Part shown: one piece after another, positions 8,479 to 16,429 of the stretch | How positions within the stretch are numbered: position 1 is the first letter of the stretch | Layout of the letters: each line of letters opens with the position of its first letter | Virus record (IMG/VR): IMGVR_UViG_3300020221_000020 | Coordinates: 1 to 57,368 of that record | Length of the DNA: 57,368 nucleotides | DNA from: a virus | Direction: 5' to 3' (one strand) | Translations under genes and position numbers: made by a program | Notes under the pieces: generated by a model | Databases searched by the model: none | Told to the model about the DNA's origin: nothing | What the model saw: only the letters and a program-made list of their open reading frames with translations

Positions 8479-10142
8479 TAGTATCTCAGCATATATGAAA
8501 CTTCTGCTGCTACATCTCCATACTCATCAAGGTGCCAGACATCACCACTTTCATCTACAAACTTTACCTCTTCATCCTCAAACCCATCTACAATAAAACC
8601 AAACGGTGACATATCCTGTTCGATTTGATTTGCCTGCTCTTCATAGATACGCTTTCTTACATCATTATCTGTCATCTCTCTAAAGTAAGGTTGCACTGCT
8701 AACCAAGCAAATAATACAAGACACATTACTAAGTCATCATTATGTCCTTCATCTGCTTCAAAAGATTGATTCTTCTGAATGAATGTTGTAAGCTCACTAA
8801 TAATTTCGTAGTCAGGAATAAGCAACTTATCATCTTCAATTAATGTTTTAAGATTAGAGCATCCAACTTTTTTAGTTACCTTAGACATCTTCAAACCTAA
8901 TTGAGATTTGGTGCCAGAAAATCCTTGCCCCACAATCTGCCCAGCACGACCTCTCATCGCACACATCAGAATATTTGGATACTCTAAATCATAATGAAGA
9001 ATATTTCCCACTTGCTCACCAATATCATTAATTTCAATTAAGATGTATGCCTTGTTGTAATTTTTAGCAACTTGATCTACAATACTCGGAAACAGAATAG
9101 GTTTGATTTCATTGTTGCGATACTTTGCAACTACCTTCCATGGCAGAGAAGTAATATCAAATACCACAAATGCTGAGTAATCATTGTTTGTGCCGCGAGA
9201 CACATCAACAGTTATAATATAATCTCTGTCTTCCTTTACTTTCTCATAGACTTTGAGACCCTTACCATTATCTTGTATGGGGTCATCATAAACCATGGCG
9301 CGGAGTTTAGATGCTGAAATAAGAGTATCTACAGATCCCAAAAAGTTACATTCAAATTCTTGCTCAAACTGTCTTTGAGAAGTATTTGCAATTGTTTCTT
9401 CTTTCCACTTAGCATCACGACCAGGCACCTGAGACCAATGCACTTCAAGCGGCACATATCCATTCTTACCACGCTCAGCATCATGCCAAAGTTTATAAAA
9501 CATATTCATACCCTGTGGGGTAGAAATGATAATGACCTTTGTTGTTTTACCAGAAGAAATAGTAGGATACACAGAGGAGAAAAACTGCTCTGAAATATGG
9601 TTTGGAATAAACGCAAATTCGTCCAGAAAGATGATGTTAAAAGAGTTTCCTCTGACAGCAGAAGATGATGTAGAAGCAGCAATAATCTTGCTACCATTCT
9701 CCAATTCCATCGACCCTTTATTCCATGCCACAATACCCATCTGCATCCACTTGGGAAGATTCTCATATGCCAACTGCAAACGAGAAAGCAATTCTCTTGA
9801 TGTTTCTGCTTTGTTTGCTAGAATGGCAATCTTCACATTGTCGTTAAACAAAGCATAATGTAACAGATAAGAAATAACAGTTGTTGATTTTCCTGTTTGT
9901 CTAGGAAGTTTAGCAATATTAAATCTATGGTTGTGAAAATTATGTATTAATTGTTCTTGGAAGTCCCACATCTTAAATGGCACAAGACCTTCATCCAAAG
10001 AAACGATCTTGATATGATTCTTTGTAAAATAAACTGGGTCGTCCTTGCACTTAATAAATTCCTGAACTTGTTTCTTAGTGAAATTTATTGGTGTATTGGC
10101 TTTTTTTAAGTTAGGATTGCCAAGATATACTGCATCACTCAT
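8478..10142 (-). CDS. 17: Large terminase subunit gp17 (ATPase and nuclease)
   Basis: A 554-residue protein close to T4 gp17 (610 aa). It has the Walker A motif RQTGKST at residues 81-87, the Walker B IIFLDE at 170-175 with catalytic Glu, and the coupling motif IISTPQG at 206-211. The RNase H-like nuclease begins with TVDVSRGTNNDYSAFVVFD (D313), with ILIEINDIGEQVG further on and a late DDLVMCLVLFAW. It cuts concatemeric DNA and pumps it through the portal gp20. It overlaps the zinc-ribbon gene upstream by eight bases and the zinc-finger gene downstream by one base. Confidence 0.97.
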   Translation of the reverse strand: MSDAVYLGNPNLKKANTPINFTKKQVQEFIKCKDDPVYFTKNHIKIVSLDEGLVPFKMWDFQEQLIHNFHNHRFNIAKLPRQTGKSTTVISYLLHYALFNDNVKIAILANKAETSRELLSRLQLAYENLPKWMQMGIVAWNKGSMELENGSKIIAASTSSSAVRGNSFNIIFLDEFAFIPNHISEQFFSSVYPTISSGKTTKVIIISTPQGMNMFYKLWHDAERGKNGYVPLEVHWSQVPGRDAKWKEETIANTSQRQFEQEFECNFLGSVDTLISASKLRAMVYDDPIQDNGKGLKVYEKVKEDRDYIITVDVSRGTNNDYSAFVVFDITSLPWKVVAKYRNNEIKPILFPSIVDQVAKNYNKAYILIEINDIGEQVGNILHYDLEYPNILMCAMRGRAGQIVGQGFSGTKSQLGLKMSKVTKKVGCSNLKTLIEDDKLLIPDYEIISELTTFIQKNQSFEADEGHNDDLVMCLVLFAWLAVQPYFREMTDNDVRKRIYEEQANQIEQDMSPFGFIVDGFEDEEVKFVDESGDVWHLDEYGDVAAEVSYMLRY

Positions 10143-10374
10143 TTGTTTTTTCTAAATTTTTCGTAAATACTCCTAATGTATTTAACCTTTTTTTCCACCC
10201 GTCACCTTTTGTTGTTCCTTTTGCTGGGTTGATGCATCTGTCATCATTCATTCTTTCGTTATCACAAACTAAACTAGCAAGCTCTGTCTCGTTGCCTTTC
10301 TTGGTAGTGCCAGACCAAAAATGCTGACCACCAATCCAGCAAGCCCCGCATTTAGGGCAAGTTTTTGTTTGCAT
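10135..10374 (-). CDS. Zinc-ribbon-like small protein before gp17, 79 aa
   Basis: A 79-residue protein starting MQTKTCPKCGACWIGGQHFW. The CPKCGAC start and a later pair LVCDNERMNDDRC could hold a zinc ion (CxxC...CxnC). The C-terminal third is basic (KGTTKGDGWKKRLNTLG). It overlaps the gp17 start by eight bases, so it is coupled with the large terminase, and it is the first gene after a sigma70-type promoter. A role as a packaging accessory or DNA-binding factor is inferred from context. No family is recognised with certainty. Confidence 0.7.
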   Translation of the reverse strand: MQTKTCPKCGACWIGGQHFWSGTTKKGNETELASLVCDNERMNDDRCINPAKGTTKGDGWKKRLNTLGVFTKNLEKTNE

Positions 10375-10400
10375 ATTCCTTACAGTAAGATTGAAGTATT

Positions 10401-10429
10401 ACTATATATTACAAAAAAATGTTTGTCAA
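10401..10429 (-). promoter_or_regulatory. Near-consensus sigma70 promoter upstream of the zinc-ribbon/gp17 genes
   Basis: The minus strand reads TTGACA (10429-10424), a 17-base spacer, then TATAGT (10406-10401). The -35 is perfect and the -10 is five of six. It lies 26 bases upstream of the ATG at 10374. Confidence 0.65.
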
Positions 10430-10439
10430 GTAACAAATG

Positions 10440-10745
10440 TCAGCAATTCCAAGCTCTCAATGATTTGTTAATACGAGAATCTGGATCTCTTGCGGTTTTT
10501 TTTGAAGTCAATTTCTTTTTCATACCTTTCATTCTGGCACAGAATGACGCCCTACGGGGATTTCCAACCTTCTTTGAAGGTGCTTTAAGGTCGCTTCCAG
10601 GATTCTCACGCTCGTAAGATTTTCTTCCCTTCTCATTTAAACCACCTTCTGAATTCTTACCAGACTTTTTGGTCCAGGCAGCACCCTCTTCTAAAGAAGT
10701 TTCGTATGCGTTGAGATGCTCTCGTAACTCGGCAAATGTTTTCAT
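10440..10745 (-). CDS. DUF6321-like basic protein, 101 aa
   Basis: A 101-residue protein with an N-terminal helix (MKTFAELREHLNAYETSLEE) and a very basic second part with GLNEKGRKSYERENPGSDLK, GNPRRASFCARMKGMKKKLT and DPDSRINKSLRAWNC. This is the pattern of the DUF6321 family, found in marine phages, whose function is unknown. The dense Lys/Arg content points to nucleic acid binding or packaging into the virion. It overlaps the preceding gene by four bases. The stop at 10442-10440 is close to a sigma70-type promoter for the next gene. Confidence 0.75.
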   Translation of the reverse strand: MKTFAELREHLNAYETSLEEGAAWTKKSGKNSEGGLNEKGRKSYERENPGSDLKAPSKKVGNPRRASFCARMKGMKKKLTSKKTARDPDSRINKSLRAWNC

Positions 10746-11014
10746 GATTGATATGAAACTGCCACTGCTCTTATGTCATTGTTTGCAGCATAGATTTTTT
10801 GAGTAGGCAATTTTCTGATAACTAATGATTGACCAGGAGCTATACTAAAACTTGCTACTGTTGCTGGCGATGCTGCACCATCGGTAATCGTTACTAAGTG
10901 AGTTGTGTTAGCACCCTCATGCACGAGACGAACTTCTTGTGCTTCACCAACGGTAGTAGCTGTATTAGCAGTAGTAGGTAATGCTACCTCAGTGCCAAGA
11001 ATTTTTAATCTCAT
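10742..11014 (-). CDS. Small beta-rich protein between gp16 and gp17, 90 aa
   Basis: A 90-residue protein starting MRLKILGTEVALPTTANTAT, then VRLVHEGANTTHLVTITDG and FSIAPGQSLVIRKLPTQKIY. It is nearly all strand-forming, with no Cys and few Lys, like a small capsid decoration or fibre-type sandwich. I recall similar short proteins at this place in marine T4-like phages, but I cannot name the family. It has its own late promoter and overlaps the next gene by four bases. A virion decoration role is inferred. Confidence 0.65.
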   Translation of the reverse strand: MRLKILGTEVALPTTANTATTVGEAQEVRLVHEGANTTHLVTITDGAASPATVASFSIAPGQSLVIRKLPTQKIYAANNDIRAVAVSYQS

Positions 11015-11035
11015 TGTTTTTTACCATTTATTTTA

Positions 11036-11043
11036 TATTTATT
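11036..11043 (-). promoter_or_regulatory. Late promoter motif AATAAATA overlapping the gp16 stop
   Basis: The gp16 TAA is contained in AATAAATA, followed at once by TAAAATAAATG. It lies 22 bases before the ATG at 11014. Confidence 0.5.
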
Positions 11044-11443
11044 CTTCCTCTATTTTTCCACGCTTTAGCATCTTCTGTAGGTCTGCAGTGCTTCCTAGGA
11101 AGATAGCGTTATTAGTAACTGAGGTTGGTCCTTTGTTAGATTCTTCTTTACCAAGATTCTTCATTTTTTGCTGTAGATCAATTAATTTATCAGTCATGTC
11201 TGAGACCTGCTTCATAGCGTTTACAGCGACTTCATATGCTCTAGGGTGACCTGACTCCTGAGCAACCTCTAGAGCGCCTTCTACCGCCTCCTGACCCTTA
11301 GATATTAGACTGTATAATTGACCTCTGGTATATTCATAATCTTTGCCTGCATCTGGATTTTTTTCCACAGCAGTAATTTCTGTATTTTGAGATACCGTAT
11401 CGATATCAAAAATTTCTTCCATATTATCTTCAAACTTACTCAT
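11039..11443 (-). CDS. 16: Small terminase subunit gp16
   Basis: A 134-residue protein with the gp16 layout: acidic N-terminus with FDIDTVSQNTE, then DYEYTRGQLYSLISKGQEAV near residue 35, a helical oligomerisation core (EVAQESGHPRAYEVAVNAMK near 60), and a C-terminal NNAIFLGSTADLQKML motif. T4 gp16 is 164 aa and forms rings that recognise DNA and regulate gp17. The gene overlaps gp15 by four bases and precedes small genes leading to gp17. A late promoter overlaps its stop. Confidence 0.9.
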   Translation of the reverse strand: MSKFEDNMEEIFDIDTVSQNTEITAVEKNPDAGKDYEYTRGQLYSLISKGQEAVEGALEVAQESGHPRAYEVAVNAMKQVSDMTDKLIDLQQKMKNLGKEESNKGPTSVTNNAIFLGSTADLQKMLKRGKIEEE

Positions 11444-12237
11444 AGTAATGTAATTCCTTCATTAAATCCAAAGTCATCTCCAGGCATTAACAACTCATCG
11501 TCTAAGTTGTTAATAATACCATCATTATTCTGGTCTGTGAGAGCATCTGGCTCTACTGTATATCTAACTGTTCTTCTATGTTGTTTTAAATCGCCAACAG
11601 ATTCAAAGACAATTGCCTTACGAATAATTTCTGCATTGGTAACAGGACCATAGAAGTATGTTTTGAGAGTGAAGTCAAGAGTATATGTAATACTCCTTCT
11701 TCTCATCATATCATCTTGATAGTCATCTTCGTATGAAATATTATTAAGAATGATGGGCAAATCTTTTTTCTCTTCCATTTCTGGAATAAGATTCACAGTT
11801 ACCGTAAATGCTGGTTGAAAGTATGGTATAATTTGCTCAAGAATTTGTAGGGCATCGTCTTGAGTTTTTGATAGAATACCTAATTCAAATCCTAGATTAT
11901 AAGGCACTGGCATATACTGCACCTTTGTGCTAGTGCCAGAATCTTCTTTAAGATACTTTTGAATTGGAGATGTCTTTCTTGCTGAGTCATATGTAATGTC
12001 AGTCATCTCAAACGAGAGACGTGGCATTGTGATACTGACCTTACGCTCAGTGTTAGGATCTTGGTCTAAGCGAGCAAGAAACTTACTCTTAGGACCATAG
12101 GCAAGAGGCACCTTAAAGCGTTGAATCTCTGCACCAGTATCTGGGTCTGTTTTAATAATTTCGATGTTATTAAAGATGGTGCCAAATGCCTTAACATTCT
12201 TTTTAATAATCTCGTGATAAAAATGTCTTCCTAACAT
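11440..12237 (-). CDS. 15: Tail sheath stabiliser and terminator gp15
   Basis: A 265-residue protein starting MLGRHFYHEIIKKNVKAFGT, then FNNIEI, which matches T4 gp15 (272 aa). VPLAYGPKSKFLARLDQDPN near residue 40, LPRMSFEM-like MPRLSFEMTDITYDSARK near 70, and VPYNLGFELGILSKTQDDAL near 111 are hallmark segments. gp15 caps the finished tail as a hexamer and contacts sheath and neck. It overlaps the terminase small-subunit gene by four bases (ATGA). Confidence 0.93.
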   Translation of the reverse strand: MLGRHFYHEIIKKNVKAFGTIFNNIEIIKTDPDTGAEIQRFKVPLAYGPKSKFLARLDQDPNTERKVSITMPRLSFEMTDITYDSARKTSPIQKYLKEDSGTSTKVQYMPVPYNLGFELGILSKTQDDALQILEQIIPYFQPAFTVTVNLIPEMEEKKDLPIILNNISYEDDYQDDMMRRRSITYTLDFTLKTYFYGPVTNAEIIRKAIVFESVGDLKQHRRTVRYTVEPDALTDQNNDGIINNLDDELLMPGDDFGFNEGITLL

Positions 12238-13142
12238 TAGAATGAATCCTCCATATCTCCATATTCACCAAATGGATTTCCTTCACTAAAGTCAAGAATC
12301 GCATCGGCTTTATCTTCATACCATTTGTTTTCCGCATTATCATAATTATCAATTTCAAAATCAATAGTGGAGAAATTATCCACTATCCATGACGCACCAC
12401 TATCTTCACCAACTAAAGGTAAGTTTTTCTTTAATACTCCTTTTATATATGTGAGACGTAATTTTCTATTTGCTTGGTCCCAACTAGCAACTGTTGCTCT
12501 TGCTACAACTGGAGCACCACCTACAGGAGTAAATGTTTGTGTAACTTCTTCTCCTTCTATGAATACTCCTGTGCCACCAGTTAATTTGAGAATTACTGGA
12601 ATAGAATTTACTTCCTGTGGCAATTCATCAATTTCTGAAATACCAGTATCAAATTTACTATCAGCATGTTCAAACAACTCACAAGTTAATGCATACACAT
12701 AGTTTTTACCTAACTGATAGAAAGGCACTTCTCTTTCCACATACTTAATTTCGTATGTATTTTTAGTCATAGGAACATAAATTAAATCACCTTCGTTAGG
12801 TCTATTTCTAACAAAAGTAGATTCGTTGAGTGTATTAAAATTAGTCCAACGTCTTTTAGATACAGCTAATGTTACTTCATCTGTAATCTTAAGACCAAAC
12901 TTAGACATTGCAATAGCACCAGACCCACCAAAACCTTCCACATTAATTAGCATCATTTCAATCATGTATGCTTCTTTAAAGATGTTTAAAACGACATCAT
13001 TCAAACTACGGTCAATTAGCATTTCCTTTGGCACGTAATAAACATCCATACCAAACAATCGTATCTGCTCATCAACTAGATCTTGCACCAGATTTTGCTC
13101 TGATGATATACCGCCAAACTGTGGAAAATGTACGCTCTTCAT
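12237..13142 (-). CDS. 14: Neck protein gp14
   Basis: A 301-residue protein starting MKSVHFPQFGGISSEQNLVQ, then DEQIRLFGMDVYYVPKEML, which is typical of gp14 (T4 gp14 is 256 aa). FGLKITDEVTLAVSKRRW near residue 83 and GDLIYVPMTKNTYEIKYVER near 118 are conserved elements. A central insert (about 180-240) with GGTGVFIEGEEVTQTFTPVG is a small extra strand domain absent from T4. gp14 works with gp13 to close the filled head and join the tail. The end overlaps the gp15 start by one base. Confidence 0.92.
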   Translation of the reverse strand: MKSVHFPQFGGISSEQNLVQDLVDEQIRLFGMDVYYVPKEMLIDRSLNDVVLNIFKEAYMIEMMLINVEGFGGSGAIAMSKFGLKITDEVTLAVSKRRWTNFNTLNESTFVRNRPNEGDLIYVPMTKNTYEIKYVEREVPFYQLGKNYVYALTCELFEHADSKFDTGISEIDELPQEVNSIPVILKLTGGTGVFIEGEEVTQTFTPVGGAPVVARATVASWDQANRKLRLTYIKGVLKKNLPLVGEDSGASWIVDNFSTIDFEIDNYDNAENKWYEDKADAILDFSEGNPFGEYGDMEDSF

Positions 13143-13143
13143 A

Positions 13144-13956
13144 TTATCCGATTAGGAAGTTAGGTGGTAATTCATACTCTGATTGCATTCTTGCTTCAAT
13201 GTCTTCTATCTCTGTTTTGCCTTCCTCATACATTTTCTCTCCATTGAGAGATACTCCACCAGGAAGTTGGACGCCATTAAACTTGATTAGATTCTGTCCC
13301 CACTGTTTTTTAATTTGAGCAGTAACATAACGTTTGAGAAAGCTATCATTGTATATCTTAACGTGGTCATTTGGATTGAGTGCTCTATAGCATTCAATAA
13401 CAATCCATCTATCCTTTGCAATATATTTTGGATCGTAGTCAATATACAAACGATTCTGTCGTTTTGTGTATCTCAACTGAATCATAGATCCAGTATTTAA
13501 AACCATATCAAGTGTCTCAAGATATGATTTGGTCATGTAGTAGTTTAAAATATCTAATGACCCAAATGCATATAAATCATTAAGAAACATCTGATATTCA
13601 ATACCAAATAAGTCACCACGAATAGTAGAAGAAACAAATGAAAATAATCTTTCTACACCGATTACGTGATCGGGTACTTCTAGATAATTGTTACGCTCTT
13701 CCCAAGAGTCATTGTTAGGAGCAGTTGTAGTTGTATTACTTGTTTGGAATCTATTTACATCTGCTTGAGTAAATTTGTGCTTGAGAAACATTTTCTCAAC
13801 ACCATCAAAATGTCTATCATTAAAATACTGCAAAGACATATCAATGATGTCTTCAATTTGGTCATCATCGACATTGATTTCTAAAATTGGAGCTCCCAGT
13901 CTACGGAGGCAAAAATCTTTCAACTCCTCTCGTGTTGCTGGTTGAGATTTGGACAT
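13144..13956 (-). CDS. 13: Neck protein gp13
   Basis: A 270-residue protein starting MSKSQPATREELKDFCLRRL, then GAPILEINVDDDQIEDIIDM and LQYFNDRHFDG, the conserved beginning of T4-type gp13 (T4 gp13 is 309 aa). A segment YLEVPDHVIGVERLF near residue 90 and IDYDPKYIAKDRWIVIECYR near 175 also fit. In T4, gp13 forms the head-completion ring between portal and tail and binds gp14. The stop lies one base before the gp14 ATG, which fits the conserved 13-14-15 neck operon. Confidence 0.92.
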   Translation of the reverse strand: MSKSQPATREELKDFCLRRLGAPILEINVDDDQIEDIIDMSLQYFNDRHFDGVEKMFLKHKFTQADVNRFQTSNTTTTAPNNDSWEERNNYLEVPDHVIGVERLFSFVSSTIRGDLFGIEYQMFLNDLYAFGSLDILNYYMTKSYLETLDMVLNTGSMIQLRYTKRQNRLYIDYDPKYIAKDRWIVIECYRALNPNDHVKIYNDSFLKRYVTAQIKKQWGQNLIKFNGVQLPGGVSLNGEKMYEEGKTEIEDIEARMQSEYELPPNFLIG

Positions 13957-13980
13957 GAATATACAGAGACCCTTCTTATG

Positions 13981-13988
13981 TATTTATT
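13981..13988 (-). promoter_or_regulatory. Late promoter motif AATAAATA for the neck operon
   Basis: AATAAATA overlaps the TAA stop of the U32-like gene and lies 24 bases before the gp13 ATG. Confidence 0.55.
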
Positions 13989-15702
13989 ATTTTTCTAATA
14001 CGAATATCTGTAATCCATTCCAAAAACTATTCACATCTTCAACGACTGTTGTTAAAATTTTTCTATCAAACAATACTTTCAATTTATTTTGTTGTATAAA
14101 ATTGTAACTTGAATACACAACTCCATCAAAGTTGGCATCATCTAATACCAAAATAAATTTGTCATCCAACAATGGCAACATATGATTCAATGATTCTAAT
14201 TGACCTTCTGGCGAATGGTCTGAGTCATAGAAAATTACATTTGGTTTATGACCATTGAAATCTTCTGCTGATAAATCAGTAACTGACTTCTCGATAAAAG
14301 TATCAGAATCTTTTGCTAAGTGTTTCCAATTATATTTAAATTCTTCCTTTGGTGATTGATATTCTTTCCAGGGCACGTAATCCATCATTGGTTTAACATT
14401 CTCTGAAAAGTTATCAACGGCAAAGGATACGATATTATTATCTTCTGTGGCAGCAAAAAATGTGCTACCCATAAAACTGCCAGTTTCTAGGTAAGTTACA
14501 TCTTCATTATCACACAAACTATTTAAGAAATGTTTTACTAAATCAGATGATAGTCCTTGAATTTTTTTAAATTTATATTTTGAATCTTTTAGATATGCTT
14601 TGTCGATAGCATTTAAACAAATAGAAACTAATCTATCTGTGTATTCTGTATGTGATTTTTTGAAATAAGTATTGACTACTGCTTCACAATAATTGCAATC
14701 CCAACAATCAAACTTACAAGTTTTAATTTTTTCTCTCCACAAATCAATTGGTTTTTCTTTTAATTCAATATTGTCGGAATACTTTTTAAATTGTGGAAAC
14801 ATGTATTCAACATCTTTAGACCATCGATGAATTAAATCCATCGATTCTTCTAGTCTAGTAGCTGATTCTCTGCCATGTAATTTAAATACATCTATTCCTA
14901 AATTTAAAAATTCTTCCCAGTCTGCTTTCCACGGTGGAAGATTGGCAGCTTTAAGTGAAGTTGCAGAATCTTCTAAATCCCACTTAGAACAAGAAACTCT
15001 GCTGATGGGATTATTAAAATATTGCGACTCTGGAAATTGTCTAGTGCTATTATAATGATAGTGCTCTGGCATGATAGGACATCCACCCCAACAACCTTCA
15101 TTAACTAGTAATGAAATCTTTACTGGTTTACCTATAGAAGCACAATAATCTTTAGCTTCTTTAATGCGAATTAAAGAATCTCTATCTCTCATCAAATCTC
15201 TATCGAGATTGATGTATTGAAATCCTGCTTTTGCTAAGGATACAACCTCATTAGGTCTAGTAACTTCCCTCAAGATAGTATTTTTTACATATAAATCTGG
15301 AAATTCTTTTTGAATTTGTCCAGTCATTAACCAAGATGTATGTGGAATAGTAGCAATCTTTACCCCAACTTCATACAAGTATGTAAAATTTTCAATAAAA
15401 ATATCTAAATTTTCTTGTGTTGGTCTAACGTGAATGTTATTAAAAGTTGCTGAAAGAGGTATTCCAGTTTCATTACTGATGTATAATGCTTGCTTGATTA
15501 CAGCAACATCTGCTTCCTCACCACCAATAAAAGTTTCTCCCATTGCATCTTGAGCAAATGGGGGAATCCTACTAGTAAAGTATAAATCAAAAATATAATC
15601 TGAATGCTGCTTTAAAAATGGTATAAAAATACTATCAATAAATTCAGGAGATAGTTTGGGATTTATCGGTAGACTGAAGACTTTTTGTTTCACTTGTGAC
15701 AT
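13987..15702 (-). CDS. U32-peptidase-like Fe-S TIM barrel fused to class I SAM methyltransferase, 571 aa
   Basis: The N-terminal 345 residues look like the U32 family ([4Fe-4S] TIM barrels such as UbiU/UbiV, TrhP and RlhA). Seen are FPDLYVKNTILREVTRPNEV near 134, which matches the FPDLPIH.S...N element of U32; NEGCWGGCP (C204, C208) at the place of the U32 signature; SCSKW (C238); GIDVFKLHGRES near 270, matching the G.D..KIEGR motif; and CKFDCWDCNYC (C329, C333, C336, C339). Residues 380-571 are a Rossmann methyltransferase: YLETGSFMGSTF (motif I, near 404), FAVDNF (motif II), FYDSDHSPEGQ (near 492) and LVLDDANFDG (near 518). The fusion suggests hydroxylation or another Fe-S-dependent step followed by methylation. 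The substrate is unknown: tRNA, rRNA or a virion/glycan target. Family calls are by eye. Confidence 0.72.
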   Translation of the reverse strand: MSQVKQKVFSLPINPKLSPEFIDSIFIPFLKQHSDYIFDLYFTSRIPPFAQDAMGETFIGGEEADVAVIKQALYISNETGIPLSATFNNIHVRPTQENLDIFIENFTYLYEVGVKIATIPHTSWLMTGQIQKEFPDLYVKNTILREVTRPNEVVSLAKAGFQYINLDRDLMRDRDSLIRIKEAKDYCASIGKPVKISLLVNEGCWGGCPIMPEHYHYNSTRQFPESQYFNNPISRVSCSKWDLEDSATSLKAANLPPWKADWEEFLNLGIDVFKLHGRESATRLEESMDLIHRWSKDVEYMFPQFKKYSDNIELKEKPIDLWREKIKTCKFDCWDCNYCEAVVNTYFKKSHTEYTDRLVSICLNAIDKAYLKDSKYKFKKIQGLSSDLVKHFLNSLCDNEDVTYLETGSFMGSTFFAATEDNNIVSFAVDNFSENVKPMMDYVPWKEYQSPKEEFKYNWKHLAKDSDTFIEKSVTDLSAEDFNGHKPNVIFYDSDHSPEGQLESLNHMLPLLDDKFILVLDDANFDGVVYSSYNFIQQNKLKVLFDRKILTTVVEDVNSFWNGLQIFVLEK

Positions 15703-16429
15703 CACTATTCTCCTCAAGGAATTTATTATTTGGAATTTCGTCTCTTAAAAACCTTACTGTTTTTTCCGAATTTAATTTAAGTTGATCTACGCCAGCATTA
15801 ACTGCACCTGCATAACTCAATGCAAGTTGCAAAGTCTTAACTTGGTCTTCTTCTGGCATTTGTAGAATAGCATCTAAATTACCAGCTCCTAATCTTCCAC
15901 TGGTAATAATATCTATAGAAGTTTGTTTTGCCATTCTGGCAATCCAATACTTGTGCTCTTCTTCATCATCTTGCTCGAAGAATTTATCTGCTTCTTCAAC
16001 GCTTCCGCAATTTTGTTTCAACCAATCTAAGAAATAGCGCATTTCTATGTGGCATTGTTTTATTTTTTTATGCCACACTCTTAAATCTAAAAGAATATCA
16101 TCTAATTCTATTTCAAGCAATTTCCTTTCGTAGTCATCCTCTGACTTTTCAATATTATTTTTTATTTTTTCTATTTCTAATTCACACTTTCTCACGGAAA
16201 TTTTAATTTTCTCAAGAGAATGTTTTCTTGAATTGAGTTCAATTAAGGTTTGTCTTACTTGTCTATAAAAAGTAGGATGAGACCCAGAAACAAAATGATT
16301 ACACTGAAACTCTGTCTGGGGAAATGGTGTATCTACTGATTTTTCTATGAGATACTCTTCAAATTCATCATACGCGAAGTGATTCGATTCTGAGTCTATT
16401 TTCATTAAATATTCTTTGTCCATTGGCAT
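15644..16429 (-). CDS. Coiled-coil hypothetical protein, 261 aa
   Basis: Starts at 16429, 16423 and 16405 are all possible; none has a clear ribosome binding site, so the N-terminus may be up to eight residues shorter. Residues 60-140 are strongly helical with charged heptads (LNSRKHSLEKIKISVRKCEL, KKIKQCHIEMRYFLDWLKQN) and likely form a coiled coil. An acidic EQDDEEEH stretch follows, then MAKQTSIDIITSGRLGAGNL and MPEEDQVKTLQLALSYAG. The tail is Ser/Thr rich and disordered. It overlaps the upstream 187-aa gene and reaches 59 bases into the U32-like gene. It may be an assembly factor or adaptor, but no family is recognised. Confidence 0.68.
   Translation of the reverse strand: MPMDKEYLMKIDSESNHFAYDEFEEYLIEKSVDTPFPQTEFQCNHFVSGSHPTFYRQVRQTLIELNSRKHSLEKIKISVRKCELEIEKIKNNIEKSEDDYERKLLEIELDDILLDLRVWHKKIKQCHIEMRYFLDWLKQNCGSVEEADKFFEQDDEEEHKYWIARMAKQTSIDIITSGRLGAGNLDAILQMPEEDQVKTLQLALSYAGAVNAGVDQLKLNSEKTVRFLRDEIPNNKFLEENSDVTSETKSLQSTDKSQTIS
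15710..15715 (-). promoter_or_regulatory. Ribosome binding site GAGGAG selecting the ATG at 15702
   Basis: GAGGAG lies seven bases before the ATG at 15702. The earlier in-frame TTG at 15717 overlaps this site, so the ATG is the real start of the U32-like/methyltransferase gene. Confidence 0.7.

Noticed and set aside
13987-15702. Radical SAM enzyme for the N-terminal domain
   Set aside because: There is no CxxxCxxC near the N-terminus; the Cys are after the barrel strands in the U32 arrangement, and the GIDVFKLHGR motif fits U32 better.
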